64,000 bases of DNA, taken from positions 106,136 to 170,135 of the forward strand of contig JAIXUE010000022.1 in assembly GCA_027483605.1 (NCBI GenBank), written 5' to 3'. The position numbers and the translations under genes are program-made. Below the pieces are notes generated by a model that saw nothing but the letters and a program-made list of their open reading frames with translations, did not search any database and was not told the DNA's origin. Of the stretch, positions 60,875 through 64,000 are shown piece after piece. The stretch comes from Cryomorphaceae bacterium (GTDB taxonomy: Bacteria; Bacteroidota; Bacteroidia; Flavobacteriales_D; Crocinitomicaceae). Every line of letters starts with the position of its first letter. Position 1 is the stretch's first letter.

Positions 60875-63103
60875 TTATAAACGAACGCCGAGTTCGGAGA
60901 GCTTGCGGTTGTCTACAACAGCTGCTTTTTTGCGCAAACCACCCATTGCTTGGCCTTCAACTTGGTTGGCTAAACCTTGCATGAGTTGGTCTTTTTCTGC
61001 TTGGAAATTAGTTGTTGCAGGCGCTTTGGTGCTTGTTTTGATTTGGATCACGTAAACACCAGACTCCCCTTTAAGTGGGAGGGTGCGCTGACCTTTTTTC
61101 AAAGCTCCAGAGAATAAATTACCGATAATGGTAGGTTCGTAACCTGCATTTGAGATTTGTGGATTACCAAAGGTAACTTCTGCATCGATTACTGGTGTAT
61201 TGAATCTTTTTGAAATGGCTTGCAAAGATTTACCTGCCATTTGATTCATGAAACGTTTCGCTTTCTTTTCTTGGATGAGTTCTCTTTCCATTTGGCTGCG
61301 GACGTTTTCAAAAAGTGGCTCACCTTCCGGACGAATAGCGCTGATCATGGCAATTACGTATTTTTCTTTGTCGCGAATAGGAGAGAGGGTCATGGTACCA
61401 ACAGTAGCGTCTTCAGCATAAGCCATTTCCAAAACGCGGTCGCGGGCCATGGTGGTTGTGAAGCCATATACTTTTGGCGCTTTGTCTTCGATTTGGATGA
61501 CGCGTGGGGCATATTTTGCGCGCGTCACGATGGTATCAAAAAGAGTAGCTTTTTTGAAAGCATCTTCTTCTTTTGAGATTTTGCGATCGAGCTTCATGAG
61601 GATGCCGTTTACTTCGCTTTCCATGTTGGCGACGGTTTCGTCTGAAGGTTTGAAGGTAATTGTGATCGAAGCAAGAAGTGGGAATTTACCTGGAGCTCGG
61701 TCAAGTACTTCAATGATGTGGAAGCCAAAATCTGTCTTCACTACGCCTACCTTGCCGATAGGAGCCGTGGCACAATAGCCACCGAATTCTTTGACCATAT
61801 CGCCTTCGAGGAAATCTTCGTAAACACCACCTTTGTCTTTAGATCCGGGATCTTCTGAATATTTTTTAGCCATCGCATCCCAGTTCGTCTTGTTCAAAAC
61901 CTTAGCGATGCTGTCTGCTGTTTTCTTTTTTGCAGCAATAACTTTTTCGTCTTTGCTGCTGTTGGTAGAAATAAGAATATGGCGCGCTTTAAGGCTAGCA
62001 GGAGTAAAGCCAATGACTTTAGACAACACCATTTTTTCTTTAGATACATACGGACCAACAAGTTGACCTAATGCTGCCGTCTTGAAGATGGTATCTAGGC
62101 TCATTGGATAAGTTTGGTAGCGGTCTGCTTTTGGGTGCCCTTCCGGAACCGAGGTAGCACGTTTGTCGCTGAAGTAAACGGGTGTCTCGCTGTTTTGGGC
62201 CACAAAAGCGGAGTCGTTGGTGCTGGCTGAAAAGCCTGCACGGAGTGTATTCATTTTATTAGTAAATACAGTAGAATCGGCTTTTGATGGGCGAATATTG
62301 ACATCAAACATTTTGACGTCGCGATTTGCGTTGCGCACGAGGTATTTTTTGTCGCCTTTGTGTTCTTCGAAGTAAGTTTTCAATTCTGATTCAGAAACTT
62401 TGATGTCAGCATCAGAGATTTCAGTGTAACGACGTACCACGAAAGAAATCGTTTTCTTTTCGTTGTTGGCATAGTATTGATCTTCGGCTTCGAGGTCGGT
62501 AACGTAAACACCTTGCTTGAGTAAGCCAAAGTACTTCTCGGTTTTGCGGCGATCGGTGTGGTAGGCTTTGAAACCGTTCCATTGGTCTACAGCTTGTGCT
62601 TCTTTAGATTTTTTGAGGTTGTCAAGGGTTGCTTTGAGCTTGACACGGCCATTTTCTATGGATTGTGGTGTTTGGATACCTGTAAGGGAGTCTGTAAAAA
62701 ACTGCGCCAAATCTTGAATGACGTTGAAGCCATCTTTGGCATACCAGTAAGAATCGAGTTCGCGGTCGGTAACGGCGATACCTAATTTTTCGTATTCTTT
62801 GCTTAGAATAGTGGAGTCTACCATGAAGTTCCAGGCTTTGTCGCTGGATGCTTCCATATCTGTTTCCGTAAATTCTTTGCTATTTTGTGCAGCTTGGTTG
62901 CGCTCCTGTTCTTGGAACTTCGCACTAGCGATGCTGTAATTAGCAGGGTCTACTTTGTCACCAAAAACAAGACCAATACCATATTCACCTTCACCAATAC
63001 CAAACAAACTTTGGTAGTCATTGAGGATGAATGCCAATAAGGCAATACCAATCATTGCTACGAGTAAACCAGATTTTGCGCGAATTTTACCAATTAATGC
63101 CAT
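60875..63103 (-). CDS. ppiD: PpiD-type periplasmic peptidyl-prolyl isomerase/chaperone
   Basis: 742 residues. Short cytoplasmic N-terminus (MALIGKIRAKSG), a membrane anchor (LLVAMIGIALLAFILNDY), a SurA_N-like chaperone region (about 75-340), a single parvulin domain at about 370-480 (LKARHILISTNSSKDEK; KYSEDPGSKDKGGVYEDF; DFGFHIIEVLDRAPG), and a long C-terminal chaperone part. PpiD helps outer-membrane and secreted proteins leave the Sec translocon. Consistent with the many exported barrels in this genome. Confidence 0.9.
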   Translation of the reverse strand: MALIGKIRAKSGLLVAMIGIALLAFILNDYQSLFGIGEGEYGIGLVFGDKVDPANYSIASAKFQEQERNQAAQNSKEFTETDMEASSDKAWNFMVDSTILSKEYEKLGIAVTDRELDSYWYAKDGFNVIQDLAQFFTDSLTGIQTPQSIENGRVKLKATLDNLKKSKEAQAVDQWNGFKAYHTDRRKTEKYFGLLKQGVYVTDLEAEDQYYANNEKKTISFVVRRYTEISDADIKVSESELKTYFEEHKGDKKYLVRNANRDVKMFDVNIRPSKADSTVFTNKMNTLRAGFSASTNDSAFVAQNSETPVYFSDKRATSVPEGHPKADRYQTYPMSLDTIFKTAALGQLVGPYVSKEKMVLSKVIGFTPASLKARHILISTNSSKDEKVIAAKKKTADSIAKVLNKTNWDAMAKKYSEDPGSKDKGGVYEDFLEGDMVKEFGGYCATAPIGKVGVVKTDFGFHIIEVLDRAPGKFPLLASITITFKPSDETVANMESEVNGILMKLDRKISKEEDAFKKATLFDTIVTRAKYAPRVIQIEDKAPKVYGFTTTMARDRVLEMAYAEDATVGTMTLSPIRDKEKYVIAMISAIRPEGEPLFENVRSQMERELIQEKKAKRFMNQMAGKSLQAISKRFNTPVIDAEVTFGNPQISNAGYEPTIIGNLFSGALKKGQRTLPLKGESGVYVIQIKTSTKAPATTNFQAEKDQLMQGLANQVEGQAMGGLRKKAAVVDNRKLSELGVRL

Positions 63104-63170
63104 TTGTGTTCAATTTTAAGTTTGCGAATATAGGAAGATTTGAGCAGAGCCCCAAGTATTTGAACACAAA

Positions 63171-63191
63171 AAAGGAGGTCTAACGACCTCC
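63171..63191 (-). terminator. Terminator after the proline-rich gene
   Basis: Minus strand stem GGAGGTC/GACCTCC with a four-base loop, followed by a seven-T run. The TAG stop of the proline-rich gene lies in the loop. Confidence 0.8.
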
Positions 63192-64000
63192 TCCTTTAGT
63201 GTTTGTATTTTCATTCGTTGGTTTTGGTTTCGGAGTCGTCTCCGGAGTACTTGGTTTTGGTGCTCCAGGCTTTGGCGTGGAAGGTGCCGGTGTTGGTTTT
63301 GGCGCTGGGCTTGTTGTTGGTTTCGGCGTTACTGGCTTTGGCGTGGAAGGTGCCGGTGTTGGTTTTGGCGCCGGGTTTGTTGTTGGTTTCGGCGTCACTG
63401 GCTTTGGTGTTGTTGGCGCAGGTGACGGTTTAGGTGTCACGGGCCTTGGTGTTGTAGGTGCCGGAGCAGGTGTAGGTCTTGGTGTCACAGGTCTTGGTGT
63501 TGAAGGTGCCGGAGTTGGCGCTGGCCGAGGTGCAACTGGTTTGGGTGCAGCAGGAGCGGGTTTATTCACATTTGTTGGAGTGCTGAAGTTGTCTTGTTTT
63601 CCTTCGGATTGTTTATTTCCGTTCGGGTTGGTCATGATGCCTTCACCGCCAGATCCGTCGTAGGTCACTAAATAGGTATCGGTCAAAGTACCGCAATCAT
63701 TCGTAACGGTGATGGTGAGGTTATTGAGACCTGGAATTAGACTGACTTCAGCTAAAATATTCCCAAGGTTGTTGCTAAAGCCTGTGAGCACAACGCCATT
63801 CATGGAAAGCGTCACGGTCATGTTGGCCGTATAATTCACAATTTGAGCGTTGTAGGTAAAAATGGACTGGTTGGTAGTGTGGCCATTGGCATCCATGTTA
63901 TAAATGACTTGTGGAATGGCGCAAGGCTCGTAGCGAATTTCTCTTTGCTCTGTATCCGTTCCGCAAATGTTTGTAGCGGTAATGCTGATGTTATTGATCC
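63180..64000 (-). CDS. Proline-rich surface-type protein, C-terminal part (cut by window end)
   Basis: At least 273 residues; the frame stays open to base 64000, so the ATG at 63896 in the ORF track is internal. The visible start holds repeated Ig-like strands (ISITATNICGTDTEQREIRY; LTITVTNDCGTLTDTYLVTY) sharing an N-x-C-G-T core. From about residue 150 the chain is a low-complexity repeat of PKPVTPKPTTSPAPKPTPAP type, ending KGGGR. Such tails span peptidoglycan or coat the surface. No T9SS sorting domain is visible at this end. N-terminus and family unknown. Confidence 0.7.
   Translation of the reverse strand, partial: INNISITATNICGTDTEQREIRYEPCAIPQVIYNMDANGHTTNQSIFTYNAQIVNYTANMTVTLSMNGVVLTGFSNNLGNILAEVSLIPGLNNLTITVTNDCGTLTDTYLVTYDGSGGEGIMTNPNGNKQSEGKQDNFSTPTNVNKPAPAAPKPVAPRPAPTPAPSTPRPVTPRPTPAPAPTTPRPVTPKPSPAPTTPKPVTPKPTTNPAPKPTPAPSTPKPVTPKPTTSPAPKPTPAPSTPKPGAPKPSTPETTPKPKPTNENTNTKGGGR

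Noticed and set aside
63199-63663. Glycine-rich plus-strand ORF of 154 residues
   Set aside because: It is the antisense of the proline-rich repeat; GC-skewed repeat codons keep the opposite frame open without meaning.

Overview
The window reads as a chromosomal segment of a Bacteroidota bacterium, probably order Flavobacteriales (a Crocinitomicaceae/Fluviicola-like genome would fit, but I cannot place it from sequence alone). Supporting evidence: PorP/SprF and C-terminal type IX secretion (T9SS) sorting domains, CarboxypepD_reg-type TonB receptors, an exbB-exbD-exbD-tonB operon, an IPExxxVDY-family gene ahead of pyruvate kinase, DUF5916/DUF5715/DUF5723/DUF4920 proteins, and recurring Bacteroidota-type promoters (TTG, 16-20 nt, TAnnTTTG). 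There are no rRNA genes, CRISPR arrays or insertion sequences; the one tRNA seen is tRNA-Cys(GCA).

Layout. 1-2172: two tandem paralogous membrane acyltransferases (first one cut by the window edge). 2169-5050: an OmpA/TPR/PD40 protein and a PorP/SprF protein. 5086-10512: a divergent phenylacetyl-CoA epoxidase locus, paaABCD on the plus strand and two tandem paaE reductase paralogues plus an SDR on the minus strand. 10627-17042: PadR-PspC regulatory pair, a large DUF5916 protein, DUF5715/DUF493 divergent pair and a small beta-barrel protein. 17164-21375: IPExxxVDY protein, pyruvate kinase, RecJ and riboflavin synthase. 21453-27370: TPR protein, phosphate-type binding lipoprotein, small membrane protein and the TonB/ExbD/ExbD/ExbB energy-transduction operon.

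27741-42564 is the most unusual part: thirteen same-strand genes, nearly all overlapping or a few bases apart, bounded by a 370-base intergenic region and a terminator followed by tRNA-Cys. They encode a FabZ-like dehydratase, a degenerate ketosynthase (chain-length-factor-like), a ketosynthase, a FabG-like reductase, a long acyl carrier protein, a beta-helix protein, a saccharopine-dehydrogenase-fold reductase, a fatty-acid desaturase fused to an RND/MMPL exporter, the two subunits of an indolepyruvate-type 2-oxoacid:ferredoxin oxidoreductase, an AmrS-like radical SAM protein, a PLP gamma-lyase-type enzyme and an integral-membrane acyltransferase. This looks like a type II fatty-acid/polyketide-like pathway that makes, decorates and exports a lipid from a 2-oxoacid-derived starter. 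It lacks the recognisable starter genes of aryl polyene/flexirubin clusters and I do not recognise it as a described pathway.

42696-58720 is an envelope/secretion region: a haem-plus-copper-monooxygenase T9SS cargo, a T9SS esterase, a ChaN-like protein, a PhoR/PhoB-like two-component system, a large T9SS-targeted PKD protein beside a TonB-dependent receptor, and a DUF5723-TSP3-OmpA protein coupled to a large beta-propeller-like protein. 58737-64000 holds RNase HII, two small exported proteins, 5-formyl-THF cyclo-ligase, a PpiD-type folding factor and the proline-rich C-terminal part of a surface protein cut by the window end.
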